Source: Lachnospiraceae bacterium | Lineage (GTDB): Bacteria > Bacillota > Clostridia > Lachnospirales > Lachnospiraceae | Assembly (NCBI GenBank): GCA_015057035.1 | Contig: SVFC01000003.1 | Span: 1 to 64,000, forward strand | Length of the DNA: 64,000 bases | Direction of reading: 5' to 3' | Notes under the pieces: generated by a model | Databases searched by the model: none | What the model was told of the DNA's origin: nothing | What the model saw: only the letters and a program-made list of their open reading frames with translations | Program-made: the position numbers and the translations under genes | Part shown: piece after piece, positions 8,289-16,830 of the stretch | Layout of the letters: each line of letters starts with the position of its first letter | Position numbering within the stretch: position 1 is the first letter of the stretch

Positions 8289-8507
8289 ATGAAGAAAACT
8301 TATAAAATCGAAGTGGACTGCGCAAACTGTGCAAACAAAATGGAAGAGGCAGCTAAAAATACAGCCGGAGTAAAGGATGCAGTGGTAAACTTTATGACGC
8401 TTAAGATGAATGTGGAATTCGAAGAGGGTGTTGATCCTAAGGCAGTTATGACAGAAGTTAAGAAGAACTGTAAGATTGTAGAAGACGACTGTGAGATTTA
8501 TTTCTAA
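8289..8507 (+). CDS. Stand-alone heavy-metal-associated (HMA) domain protein
   Basis: The 72-residue ferredoxin-like HMA domain begins KKTYKIEVDCANCANKMEEAA, with the CxxC metal site at the usual place; a CKIVEDDC motif lies near the C terminus. Such domains carry soft metal ions and often form the N terminus of P-type ATPases. Here it is separate and precedes an ATPase that lacks one, so it probably hands metal to that pump. The DxCxxC context with aspartate resembles zinc/cadmium rather than copper carriers. Start 8289 is set by AAGGAG at 8274-8279. Confidence 0.88.
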   Translation: MKKTYKIEVDCANCANKMEEAAKNTAGVKDAVVNFMTLKMNVEFEEGVDPKAVMTEVKKNCKIVEDDCEIYF

Positions 8508-8578
8508 GTAGAAGTAGTTCCAGGACATAGGAGTATCCAGATGTAGAGCGTGGAAGGATACTGTGAAAGGATTAAATT

Positions 8579-10591
8579 ATGAACAAGAAGCAGAAAAAGA
8601 TGCTGACGAGAATCATTATTGCAGCAGTACTAATGATTGTTCTAGCGTTTTTACCAGTAGAAGGCTGGTTGCGGCTCGCCTTATATATGGTGCCATATCT
8701 GACGGTAGGATACGATATTCTTAGAAAAGCATTTAAAGGGATTTGTAATAAGCAGGTGTTTGATGAGAACTTCCTCATGGCAATTGCGACGATTGGAGCA
8801 ATTCTTATTGCTATTACCAGGGATGGAGATTATACCGAAGCGGTAGCGGTAATGCTATTCTATCAGATAGGAGAACTGTTCCAAAGTTATGCAGTTGGAA
8901 AAAGTCGCAAGAACATCAGTGAACTTATGGACATTCGACCAGACTATGCCAATGTGGAAGTGGATGGTCAGTTAGAACAGGTGGACCCTGACGAAGTGGC
9001 AATTGGTTCCTATATTATTGTCCAGCCTGGGGAAAAAGTTCCAATTGACGGTATCGTAGTAGAAGGACATTCCACTTTAAATACAGTGGCACTTACGGGC
9101 GAAAGTATTCCAAGAGATATTGATGAAGGCGGTGAGATTACCAGCGGCTGCATCAATATGACGGGCGTGCTTAAGATTCAAACCACCAAAGAGTTTGGAG
9201 AATCAACAGTTTCTAAGATTCTTGATTTGGTAGAAAATGCCAGCTCCCGTAAATCCCGTTCCGAAGATTTCATTGCGAAATTTGCAAAATACTATACGCC
9301 AATCGTATGTTACAGTGCTTTGGCATTGGCGATTATTCCACCACTGGTGCAGATTTTTGTTATGGGTGTGAGTCCTGAGTGGGGCGATTGGGTGTATCGT
9401 GCTCTGACCTTCCTGGTAATCAGTTGCCCATGTGCGCTGGTAATCAGTATCCCATTGAGTTTTTTCGCAGGTCTCGGTGGGGCAAGTAATGCGGGTGTTT
9501 TGATTAAAGGTTCCAATTATTTGGAGACTCTATCTCAGGTAGATACCGTGGTTTTTGATAAAACAGGAACTCTGACTAAGGGCGCATTTGAAGTGGTTGG
9601 AGTTCATTTAGTTTCGGGTGCTTCTAGTACATTTAGTGACGAAGGAGACCAACATAAGATATTAGAGATAGCTGCACATGCAGAAAGTGCATCTTCTCAT
9701 CCAATTGCCAAAAGCATTCAGAGGGCATATCTATCTTGTCTTGAAGGAAAAATGGATAACGCCAGTGATGCTATGGTGGATAGTTATCGTGAGATGGACA
9801 GAACCAGAGTAACAGATATACGTGAAATCAGCGGCAAAGGTGTTATTGCCTCTGTAGACGGCAAAGAAGTTGCTGCAGGAAACTATCGCTTGATGAACGA
9901 ATTAGGAATCACCTATGAAGAATGTGACGAGGTGGGAACTATAGTTCACATGGCAGTAGACGGTGCATATGTAGGCCACATCTTAATCTCTGACGTAGTA
10001 AAAGAAACATCAAAACAGGCAATGACCGAACTGAAAAAAGCCGGTGTGAAGAATCTTGTAATGTTGACTGGTGACGTAGAACAGGTTGCTAAGAAGGTGG
10101 CAAAAGAATTGGGCATTGATAAAGTGTTTAGTCAGCTTATGCCTGGAGACAAAGTAGCGAAGGTAGAAGAATTACTTGGCGTGGAAAACGCTGTAGAGGA
10201 TGGTGCTTCGAATGTGCAGAATAGCATCTCTACGAAGAAGCGTGGCAAGCTCGCTTTCGCAGGCGACGGAATCAATGATGCTCCAGTGCTTTCCCGTGCA
10301 GACATTGGTATTGCCATGGGAGCCATGGGCTCTGACGCTGCTATTGAAGCCGCAGATGTAGTTTTGATGGACGATGATCCAATGAAGATTGCCAAGGCAA
10401 TTAAGATTTCCCGCAAGTGTATGGGAATCGTATACCAGAACGTAATCTTCGCATTGGGTGTGAAGGGAATCTGCCTGATCTTAGGCGCATTTGGTATCGC
10501 CAATATGTGGCTTGCTATTTTCGCCGATGTAGGTGTTATGGTGATTGCGGTATTGAATGCAATCAGAGCTTTATTTGTGAAGAATTTATAG
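8579..10591 (+). CDS. Zn/Cd/Pb-exporting P1B-type ATPase
   Basis: A 670-residue membrane pump that should expel zinc, cadmium or lead. Motifs in order: actuator loop LTGES, membrane SCPCALVIS with C283 and C285, phosphorylation site DKTGTLT with D327, HP motif in SSHPIAKS, GDGIND at about 562-567. In the last two helices VKG and ANMWLAIFADVG carry the lysine and aspartate that mark ZntA/CadA-type pumps, excluding copper ATPases. The N-terminal metal-binding domain of most family members is missing and is supplied as the separate gene upstream. Length is short for the family for that reason. AAAGGA precedes the ATG. Regulated by the divergent ArsR gene by position. Confidence 0.92.
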   Translation: MNKKQKKMLTRIIIAAVLMIVLAFLPVEGWLRLALYMVPYLTVGYDILRKAFKGICNKQVFDENFLMAIATIGAILIAITRDGDYTEAVAVMLFYQIGELFQSYAVGKSRKNISELMDIRPDYANVEVDGQLEQVDPDEVAIGSYIIVQPGEKVPIDGIVVEGHSTLNTVALTGESIPRDIDEGGEITSGCINMTGVLKIQTTKEFGESTVSKILDLVENASSRKSRSEDFIAKFAKYYTPIVCYSALALAIIPPLVQIFVMGVSPEWGDWVYRALTFLVISCPCALVISIPLSFFAGLGGASNAGVLIKGSNYLETLSQVDTVVFDKTGTLTKGAFEVVGVHLVSGASSTFSDEGDQHKILEIAAHAESASSHPIAKSIQRAYLSCLEGKMDNASDAMVDSYREMDRTRVTDIREISGKGVIASVDGKEVAAGNYRLMNELGITYEECDEVGTIVHMAVDGAYVGHILISDVVKETSKQAMTELKKAGVKNLVMLTGDVEQVAKKVAKELGIDKVFSQLMPGDKVAKVEELLGVENAVEDGASNVQNSISTKKRGKLAFAGDGINDAPVLSRADIGIAMGAMGSDAAIEAADVVLMDDDPMKIAKAIKISRKCMGIVYQNVIFALGVKGICLILGAFGIANMWLAIFADVGVMVIAVLNAIRALFVKNL

Positions 10592-10640
10592 AGATATATA
10601 CATCATTTGAAAGAGAAAATAACTTGATGTAGGAATGTAC

Positions 10641-10884
10641 GGGTGTAAGGCTCGCTTTTGAGCCTTACACCCATATTTTTTTGAAAAAACTAACAAAAAA
10701 TAATGAGAAAATAAAATTACGGGTGCATAATAAGTGTTTTCATTATGCACCCGAGAATTCTGTAAAATCGTGGGTGTATAGGAATATTTCAAAATACACA
10801 CCCAGTAATATGAAAAATAGCTTTCTTTTTGAAGCAAAAATGAATAAAAATGGGGTGTAGGAAGCAAACGGCTTTCCTACACCC
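10641..10884. repeat. Four-hairpin array, copy 1 (elements of 32 bp)
   Basis: Four inverted-repeat elements lie at 10641-10672, 10721-10752, 10772-10803 and 10853-10884. Each is exactly 32 bp, starts GGGTG and ends ACCC, and pairs with itself in register, but the inner sequences differ. Starts are 80, 51 and 81 bp apart. The first has a 13-bp stem followed by a T run and probably terminates the ATPase gene; the last, read on the minus strand, is also followed by T-rich sequence and may terminate the SDR gene. A matching array with nearly the same spacing is at 63395-63639. The region lies between the 3' ends of two convergent genes. I do not recognise the element. Confidence 0.8.
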
Positions 10885-10909
10885 GACTATTACACTACAC
10901 CCGACTATT
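10877..10909. repeat. 15-bp direct repeat at the edge of hairpin array 1
   Basis: CTACACCCGACTATT occurs at 10877-10891 and again at 10895-10909, three bases apart. The first copy contains the right end of the fourth hairpin; the second is an extra half-site, so the array edge was duplicated in tandem. Confidence 0.7.
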
Positions 10910-10924
10910 GCGCAAAATCAAATC

Positions 10925-11725
10925 CTATTCAAAGAAATTTCTCTTATTAAATCCAGCTGTCATGAATCTCCAAGCGGCTTTACCATTTGTAAGCCATTCA
11001 ATCTTGGCATTGTTCTTGGTGTTTTTCAGCATTCCTGCTACTAAGAATTCAGCAACAACGTCTGGATAGTCACCGAGGATGTTGTAAACCTTCTTGGTTT
11101 TTTCTGGAAGGTCGATGGCTTCTTTGTCGCCAAGGGCTTTTACGGTGAAGTCTGTAATCATGATACCAGGGCTGATAAGTCCAACGAGAACATTGGTGTT
11201 ACGTTCAGCACTTTCTAAAGCCAGAGCCTGTGTAAAGTGAGTCACGGCTCTCTTAGAGGTTCCGTAAAGGTTCAGACCGAGCATCTTGGCATCGTTGCTG
11301 CCGTAGCCTTCTACGTTGTAGATGGCACCATGTCCCTGTTCAATCATTTTCTGCATAGCGAGGCGAGACCCCATAATTGCGCCACGAAGGTCAATGTCAA
11401 GAACTGCATTGATTTCTCCTTCAGTTAATTCCCAAATGGCACGCATTGGCTGGTTTACACCAGCATTGTTAATCCAGATGTCAACAGTGCCAAATGCTTC
11501 TACTGCAGAATCCCATAATTTGCCCAAATCTTCATTGGATGCGATATTTGCGACGCAGATATGTACTTTGCCTTCGCCAGGCATAGCAGCGAGTTCCTTC
11601 TGCGCATCTAAAAGTCTCTGTTCATTAATATCATTTAATACAACATTGTAATTATTTCTGTGGAACACTTTTGCCATTTCGAATCCAAGGCCACGTCCAC
11701 TACCTGTAATAACAACAGTTTTCAT
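10925..11725 (-). CDS. Short-chain dehydrogenase/reductase
   Basis: A classical SDR of 266 residues: the dinucleotide motif TGSGRGLG near the N terminus, NNAG near 90, and the catalytic YGTSK near 155. LNDI at the end of the second strand places an aspartate where NAD-preferring members have it, so NAD is the likelier cofactor. The catalytic serine region reads NVEGYGSN, less usual than the common S of the triad, so activity may be altered. Substrate cannot be assigned. It is transcribed alone from the promoter at 11799-11827, which overlaps a palindrome, so repression by an unlinked regulator is likely. Confidence 0.85.
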   Translation of the reverse strand: MKTVVITGSGRGLGFEMAKVFHRNNYNVVLNDINEQRLLDAQKELAAMPGEGKVHICVANIASNEDLGKLWDSAVEAFGTVDIWINNAGVNQPMRAIWELTEGEINAVLDIDLRGAIMGSRLAMQKMIEQGHGAIYNVEGYGSNDAKMLGLNLYGTSKRAVTHFTQALALESAERNTNVLVGLISPGIMITDFTVKALGDKEAIDLPEKTKKVYNILGDYPDVVAEFLVAGMLKNTKNNAKIEWLTNGKAAWRFMTAGFNKRNFFE

Positions 11726-11786
11726 TTTGAAACCCTCCTTGTTTTTGAATATATAATTTTAAAATAAAATTTTACATAAGTATATT

Positions 11787-11827
11787 ATGAACATGTTCAT
11801 TTTAAGCCAAAAAGAAGGCTATGTCAA
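11787..11827 (-). promoter_or_regulatory. SDR promoter with overlapping 14-bp palindrome
   Basis: On the minus strand TTGACA (11827-11822) and TAAAAT (11804-11799) are 17 bases apart. The perfect palindrome ATGAACATGTTCAT at 11787-11800 abuts and overlaps the -10 box. It has the form of a TetR- or MarR-type operator. The -35 box lies inside the terminator of the upstream permease gene. Confidence 0.7.
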
Positions 11828-11853
11828 GTTTTTAACAAACAGGACATAGCCTT
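11815..11853 (-). terminator. Terminator of the EamA permease gene
   Basis: AAGGCTATGTC at 11815-11825 pairs perfectly with 11843-11853 around a 17-base loop. Read on the minus strand CTTTTT follows. Its 3' arm contains the -35 box of the SDR promoter. Confidence 0.7.
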
Positions 11854-11857
11854 AAAA

Positions 11858-12820
11858 TTAGTTGTTTTTATGAGCGCTGAAAGGTTTTTTTAGATTTCCT
11901 AGAGGTAGTTGTGTCAGTATTACTGCGACAAATACCAGAACACAACCGAGTAATTCTTTTTCAGATAATATCTCATGCAGAATGACCCATCCGGCCAAGG
12001 CGGCAATCACGGATTCTAGACTCATAATGAGAGAGGCAACAGTGGCAGAAAGCATTTTCTGTCCCACAATCTGTAACGTGTAGCCTACCCCACTGGAGAT
12101 AGCGCCTGCGTAGAGCAAAGGAATGGCAGCATTAACAATATCCGATAAACTTGGAAGTCCAGTGAACAGCATGCCAATTCCAGATAGGACAGCGGTTACA
12201 AAAAACTGCATAATGCTCAGTGCAACGCCATCTACTTTTTGTACATAATGGTCCACACAGAGAATCTGAATGGTAAAAAATAATGCGCACAGAATCAGAT
12301 AGATGTCACCAATGCCAAGTACGAAGACTTCGTTTTTCATACAAAGTAAAAATAAACCAATCATAGCCAGCACCACGCTAATCCAAACCTGCAAGGATAC
12401 CTTTTTTTTGAAGAAAAGCCCCATAACAGGCACCAAAACGATATAGAGTGTGGTAATAAATGCGGATTTTCCTACGGTGGAGTGTTCTATGCCAAGTTGT
12501 TGTAGATTAGAGGCAATGCAGAGAGCCACGCCACACAGGGTACCACCAATAAATAAATCCCTAGTAAAGAGTGGTTGTTGTTTTTCCAGTTCGACAGGAG
12601 ATGAAACACCTTCCGGAGTGGCGTTTTTTCTGCGCCTATTTATTCTACGTGTTGTGGCTAGTACTGGCAGTAAAACGATTACACCAATAGCATTTCTTAT
12701 AGAGTTAAAAGCAAAGGCATTCAAATGATTCATCCCAACGCTTTGTGCCACAAAGGCCACGCCCCAGACAGAAGCAGCGATGAGAAGCAAAAGCATACCA
12801 AGAATATTTTGTTTTTTCAT
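11858..12820 (-). CDS. EamA/DMT-family permease
   Basis: About 320 residues with ten predicted membrane helices in two homologous halves, as in drug/metabolite transporters of the EamA group. The first half contains the ASVWGVAFVAQSVG start typical of this family; the second half contains LLYAGAISSGVGYTLQIVGQK and a late ALAGWVILHE motif. A charged cytoplasmic loop (RRINRRRKNATPEG, about 60-95) is longer than usual. Substrate is unknown; relatives move amino acids or metabolites. The start at 12820 (MKKQNI) is preferred because GGAAG lies just upstream and the longer frame adds a poor leader. Confidence 0.85.
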   Translation of the reverse strand: MKKQNILGMLLLLIAASVWGVAFVAQSVGMNHLNAFAFNSIRNAIGVIVLLPVLATTRRINRRRKNATPEGVSSPVELEKQQPLFTRDLFIGGTLCGVALCIASNLQQLGIEHSTVGKSAFITTLYIVLVPVMGLFFKKKVSLQVWISVVLAMIGLFLLCMKNEVFVLGIGDIYLILCALFFTIQILCVDHYVQKVDGVALSIMQFFVTAVLSGIGMLFTGLPSLSDIVNAAIPLLYAGAISSGVGYTLQIVGQKMLSATVASLIMSLESVIAALAGWVILHEILSEKELLGCVLVFVAVILTQLPLGNLKKPFSAHKNN

Positions 12821-12905
12821 AAGTCTTCCTTTTTTAAGAGATAGGATTTTGACAGCGACAACCGTCAACTTCCTTATTGTATTTGAAATAATACTTAATT
12901 ACAAC

Positions 12906-12934
12906 TTGTTTTTCAAAGCAAACGGGTATAAAAT
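12906..12934 (+). promoter_or_regulatory. Candidate pta promoter
   Basis: TTGTTT at 12906-12911 and TAAAAT at 12929-12934 are 17 bases apart, 50 bases before the pta start. The -35 box is a partial match. Confidence 0.4.
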
Positions 12935-12984
12935 CTAAGTTAGTTAGACATAGTAAAATAATACCAAAAAAGGAGAAGCGTACA

Positions 12985-13962
12985 ATGTTTACAAAAATGA
13001 TTAACATCTTAAAAGAAAACCCAAGAAAGATCGTTTTCCCAGAAGGAAGCGATCCACGTATCTTGGAAGCATCTGCTCGTTTACTTGCAGACGGAATCTT
13101 AACACCAATCCTTGTAGGCAATAAAGAAGAAATCGAAGCAGCTGCTAAGGCCGGTAACTTCGACATTACAGGCGCAGAAATCATCGATCCAGCTAACTAT
13201 GATGGATTTGAAGAAATGGTTGATATGTACTGTGAACTTCGTAAGAAAAAAGGTGTTACACCAGAAGAAGCTCGTAAAGTTTTATCAGCATCTAACTACT
13301 TCGGTACAATGCTTGTTAAAATGGGCAAAGCAGAAAGCTTACTCGGTGGTGCAACATATTCAACAGCTGATACAGTACGTCCAGCATTACAGCTTATCAA
13401 AACAAAACCAGGCAACACAATCGTATCTTCTTGCTTCATCTTAGCTCGTCCAGATGGCAACGGTGGCAATGAAATGTTAGCAATGGGTGACTGTGCTATC
13501 AACTTATTCCCAACAGATGACGAATTAGTTGAAATCGCTGGCGAAACAGCAAAATGTGCTGAAATCTTCGGTATCGATCCTAAGGTTGCATTCCTCAGCT
13601 ACTCAACACTTGGCTCTGGAAAAGGCGAAGCAGTTGATAAAGTTCGTTCTGCTGCTAACAAAGCAAAAGAAAAATATCCAGAACTTGCTATCGATGGCGA
13701 ATTACAGTTTGACGCAGCAGTTTCTCCAACAGTTGCTAAGACAAAATGTCCAGACAGCAAGGTAGCAGGACAGGCTAATACATTCGTATTCCCAGATATC
13801 AATGCTGGTAACATTGGTTACAAGATTGCACAGAGACTTGGTGGATTCGATGCATATGGTCCAATCCTTTTAGGTTTAAATGCACCAATCAACGACTTAT
13901 CTCGTGGATGTAACGCAGAAGAAGTTTACGCAATGGCTATTATTACAGCAGCTCTTGCATAA
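12985..13962 (+). CDS. pta: Phosphate acetyltransferase
   Basis: Converts acetyl-CoA and phosphate to acetyl phosphate, the first step of acetate formation in fermentation. The 325-residue length fits the short Pta type. Visible family signatures are KIVFPEGSDPRILEA at the N terminus, GGATYSTADTVRPALQ, the SYSTLGSG segment and GELQFDAA with the catalytic arginine region, then QANTFVFPDINAGNIGYK. Codon use is biased to the forms seen in highly expressed genes, unlike its neighbours. The ribosome site AAAGGAG is 9 bases before the ATG. It is a single gene with its own hairpin terminator; the usual partner ackA is not adjacent. Confidence 0.95.
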   Translation: MFTKMINILKENPRKIVFPEGSDPRILEASARLLADGILTPILVGNKEEIEAAAKAGNFDITGAEIIDPANYDGFEEMVDMYCELRKKKGVTPEEARKVLSASNYFGTMLVKMGKAESLLGGATYSTADTVRPALQLIKTKPGNTIVSSCFILARPDGNGGNEMLAMGDCAINLFPTDDELVEIAGETAKCAEIFGIDPKVAFLSYSTLGSGKGEAVDKVRSAANKAKEKYPELAIDGELQFDAAVSPTVAKTKCPDSKVAGQANTFVFPDINAGNIGYKIAQRLGGFDAYGPILLGLNAPINDLSRGCNAEEVYAMAIITAALA

Positions 13963-14002
13963 TTCACTTCGAAAACGAAGATGTAACAAAACATAAGAAT
14001 AC

Positions 14003-14045
14003 AATCCCTCGATATACAGAAAACTGTATTTCGAGGGATTTTTAT
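14003..14045 (+). terminator. pta terminator
   Basis: AATCCCTCGATATACAG at 14003-14019 pairs with 14024-14040 at 16 of 17 positions around AAAA, followed by a T run. Confidence 0.88.
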
Positions 14046-14203
14046 ATATTTTTAAGTGTTTTTCCATAAAAAAGGGCTATATTTTTGAAAGGGTTTCATA
14101 TATAATGGAAAAGTCGGTGTGTTGAACACGAAAAAAACACATTTTTTTACTAGAATGATACAATCCGATAAAATATAGGAAGTATGAAAAGAGGAAATTC
14201 AAA

Positions 14204-15343
14204 ATGAAAAAGAAATTAGCATTATTACTTGCAGGAGTTATGTGTGTTACATGTCTTTTTACAGGATGTAACAATGCAGATCCAAATGGAACAGGTTCAG
14301 AAAGTGGAGCAACAGAATCTGGAACAGACAAGGAAACAGAAAAGGTTGATATTACAGAGCTGTACAACAAAGGAAAATATGAAGAGGCAGATATGTCAGA
14401 GTATCTCACATTAGGCGATTACGCAGGAATCATTACTTTAAAAGAATCTGATTACGTTGTAACTCAGGAAGAGATTCAGGAAGAAATCGATGGCTACAGA
14501 GAAGCATATGGTACAGCGGAAGAAGTAAAAGACCGTGACACTGTACAGGATGGAGATATCGTTAATATTGACTATGTAGGACGTTGTAGTTGCGGGATCA
14601 AGTTTGAAGGTGGTTCTGCAGAAGGATTTGACTTAACGATTGGTTCTGGCTCATTTATCGATGGTTTTGAATCAGGTTTAATTGGCGCTAAGAAAGGCTC
14701 TACAGTAAAGATTAAAGTAACGTTTCCTGAAAAATATCAGGATGCTGATATTGCAGGTAAGGAAGTAGAGTTTACTGTAACTATTAACAAAATTAGTGCA
14801 CTTGTATTAGCAGAATACAATGACGCATTAGTTTCAAAAATTACAAATAAAGCGATGTCTACAGTTGCCGAATTTAATAAATACGTTGAAACTGAGTTAA
14901 AAATCAACAAAAAGGGTGCGGTATTAGAAAAATTCCTTGAAGAGTTAACAAAGAAAGCAACCTTTACAGAAAAAACCAATGCTCTTGTAGAAGAAAACTA
15001 CAAAGAGTCTTTAAAATACTATGAAGATTATGCTGCAATGTATAAATACACCTTTGATCAGTTCGCAACAGCTTTAGGATTTGAAAGCGCAGACAAATTA
15101 CGTGAAGTGATTAAAAAGGATGCAACTACTGAAGTGCAAAATGAACTGTTGATGTACGCATATGGCACAGCTGTTGGATTTACTCTGTCAAATGAGACTG
15201 CGCTGGCTATTCTGGATGAAATTGTACTCTTACAGGGTTCTGGAACAAGAGAAGATGTATTAACAGAGTTTGGTGCAGAAATGATTCGTTCAGAAGTTTA
15301 CACAGAAGCTCTTGCAGATGTAATTATTAACAATTACAAATAA
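14204..15343 (+). CDS. Trigger-factor-like FKBP peptidyl-prolyl isomerase lipoprotein
   Basis: The 379-residue protein starts with a lipoprotein signal peptide ending in LFTGC, so it should be anchored outside the membrane through a cysteine near residue 22. After an S/T/E-rich linker there is an FKBP-type domain (about 105-200) with DGDIVNIDYVGR and FIDGFESGLIGAKKG, then a long helical C-terminal region (about 205-379) like the chaperone arms of trigger factor. The ribosome-binding N domain of true trigger factor is absent. It probably folds secreted proteins at the cell surface, like PrsA in other Firmicutes; this is inference from domain order. AGAGGAAA precedes the ATG. Confidence 0.85.
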   Translation: MKKKLALLLAGVMCVTCLFTGCNNADPNGTGSESGATESGTDKETEKVDITELYNKGKYEEADMSEYLTLGDYAGIITLKESDYVVTQEEIQEEIDGYREAYGTAEEVKDRDTVQDGDIVNIDYVGRCSCGIKFEGGSAEGFDLTIGSGSFIDGFESGLIGAKKGSTVKIKVTFPEKYQDADIAGKEVEFTVTINKISALVLAEYNDALVSKITNKAMSTVAEFNKYVETELKINKKGAVLEKFLEELTKKATFTEKTNALVEENYKESLKYYEDYAAMYKYTFDQFATALGFESADKLREVIKKDATTEVQNELLMYAYGTAVGFTLSNETALAILDEIVLLQGSGTREDVLTEFGAEMIRSEVYTEALADVIINNYK

Positions 15344-15395
15344 AATTAAAAAGTGAAATTGTACTTTCTGGGAAATAGGAGTATACTTAAGTATT

Positions 15396-16778
15396 ATGAA
15401 GACAGCAAGTACAACATTAACAGAGGGGTCTATTCCAAAGCAGTTAATTGCATTTGCGATACCCCTCTTTTTAGGTCAATTATTCCAACAACTTTATAAT
15501 ATGGCAGATTCTCTGATTGTGGGGAATTTTCTAGGGGATGCAGCGCTGGCAGCAGTAACATCCACAGGAAGTCTGATGTTCTTACTGGTGGGATTCTTCA
15601 GTGGAACAGCTATGGGTGCGGGCGTGGTAATCTCCCGTTATTTTGGTGCAAAGGATTATGAAAAAGTAAGAATTGCGATTCATACCAATCTGGCCTTTGG
15701 CATATTGTGTGGTATTGCCATGAGCATCATCGGCGTTTTGTTTACTCCACAGATTCTGCAATGGATGGGAACGCCAGAGGATGTGTTCCCTAATTCTGTT
15801 TTATATTTGAGAGTGTTTTTCTGTGGCTCCATTGCCACAGTTATGTATAATGTTTGTAGGGGAATCCTGCAGGCGGTGGGAGACAGTAAACGCCCCTTAT
15901 ACTATTTGATTTTTTCTTCGATTGTGAATATTATTTTGGACCTGATATTCTGCGGCGTATTTCGCTTGGGTGTGGAATTTGCAGCCCTTGCCACAGTATT
16001 ATCCCAGTTTTTAAGCGTGATTCTGTGTATGTATCGTTTGATACATACCACGGAAGTCTATAAAGTAACAGTAAGTGAGATTCGCATTGATCCACAGATG
16101 GTTCGTCAGATTGTGAGTTTGGGATTACCATCGGGAGTGCAGAATTCTATTATCTCCATTGCTAATGTGGTAGTGCAGTCCAATATTAATGCTTTTGGCA
16201 CTGCAGCTATGGCTGGATGTGGATCTTATGGCAAAATCGAAGGATTTGGATTTTTGCCGATTACTTGTTTCACCATGGCACTTACCACTTTTGTGGGGCA
16301 GAATCTTGGAGCGCGACAGTATGAACGTGTGAAAAAAGGCGTTGTGTTTGGCTTAGGTTGTTTGCTTTTGTTAGCAGAGATTATGGGAATTCTTATTTGC
16401 CTTTTTGCACCACAGGCAATTGCAATGTTCGGTGGAGATGCCGAGACGATTGCTTACGGGGTGTTACAGGCGCGAACCTGTACACTGTTTTACTTTTTGC
16501 TGGCATTTTCTCATGGAGCTGCGGCAATTATGCGTGGTGCAGGCAAGTCTACAGTGCCGATGCTGGTTATGCTGGTGTCCTGGTGTGCAATTCGTATCAC
16601 ATATATTACCATTGTAGGCAATCTATTTGATGATATTCAGTTGATTTTCTGGGCATATCCAATTACGTGGAGTATTAGTTCAGTGATTTTCTTCGTTTAC
16701 CTTATGAAGGCAGACTGGATGCATAATTTTGAGCGCCAGGAGCAAAAACAATTAGAGAAAGAATTAAGAAAATTATAG
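15396..16778 (+). CDS. MATE-family multidrug efflux protein
   Basis: Twelve predicted membrane helices in two halves and 460 residues fit the MATE cation/drug antiporters. The N-terminal motif PKQLIAFAIPLFLGQLFQQLYNMADSLIVG and the second-half GLPSGVQNSIISIANVVVQSNINAFG are characteristic of the DinF/NorM-like Gram-positive branch. Substrate is unknown. It follows the isomerase gene by 52 bp without a visible terminator between them. A second MATE gene lies at 51362-52708. The ribosome site TAGGAG is 13 or so bases upstream, a long spacing. Confidence 0.9.
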   Translation: MKTASTTLTEGSIPKQLIAFAIPLFLGQLFQQLYNMADSLIVGNFLGDAALAAVTSTGSLMFLLVGFFSGTAMGAGVVISRYFGAKDYEKVRIAIHTNLAFGILCGIAMSIIGVLFTPQILQWMGTPEDVFPNSVLYLRVFFCGSIATVMYNVCRGILQAVGDSKRPLYYLIFSSIVNIILDLIFCGVFRLGVEFAALATVLSQFLSVILCMYRLIHTTEVYKVTVSEIRIDPQMVRQIVSLGLPSGVQNSIISIANVVVQSNINAFGTAAMAGCGSYGKIEGFGFLPITCFTMALTTFVGQNLGARQYERVKKGVVFGLGCLLLLAEIMGILICLFAPQAIAMFGGDAETIAYGVLQARTCTLFYFLLAFSHGAAAIMRGAGKSTVPMLVMLVSWCAIRITYITIVGNLFDDIQLIFWAYPITWSISSVIFFVYLMKADWMHNFERQEQKQLEKELRKL

Positions 16779-16830
16779 AAAGTAAGGGCTGTTTTGGAGA
16801 AGCGGCTTTAAAATAGGAGGATGTATAAGA

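Noticed and set aside
8214-8528. 104-residue minus-strand frame opposite the HMA gene
   Set aside because: It is antisense to a clear HMA domain and has no ribosome site.
10641-10909. Hairpin array as a CRISPR array
   Set aside because: The 32-bp units are not identical, the linkers alternate 48/19/49 bp and no cas gene is present.
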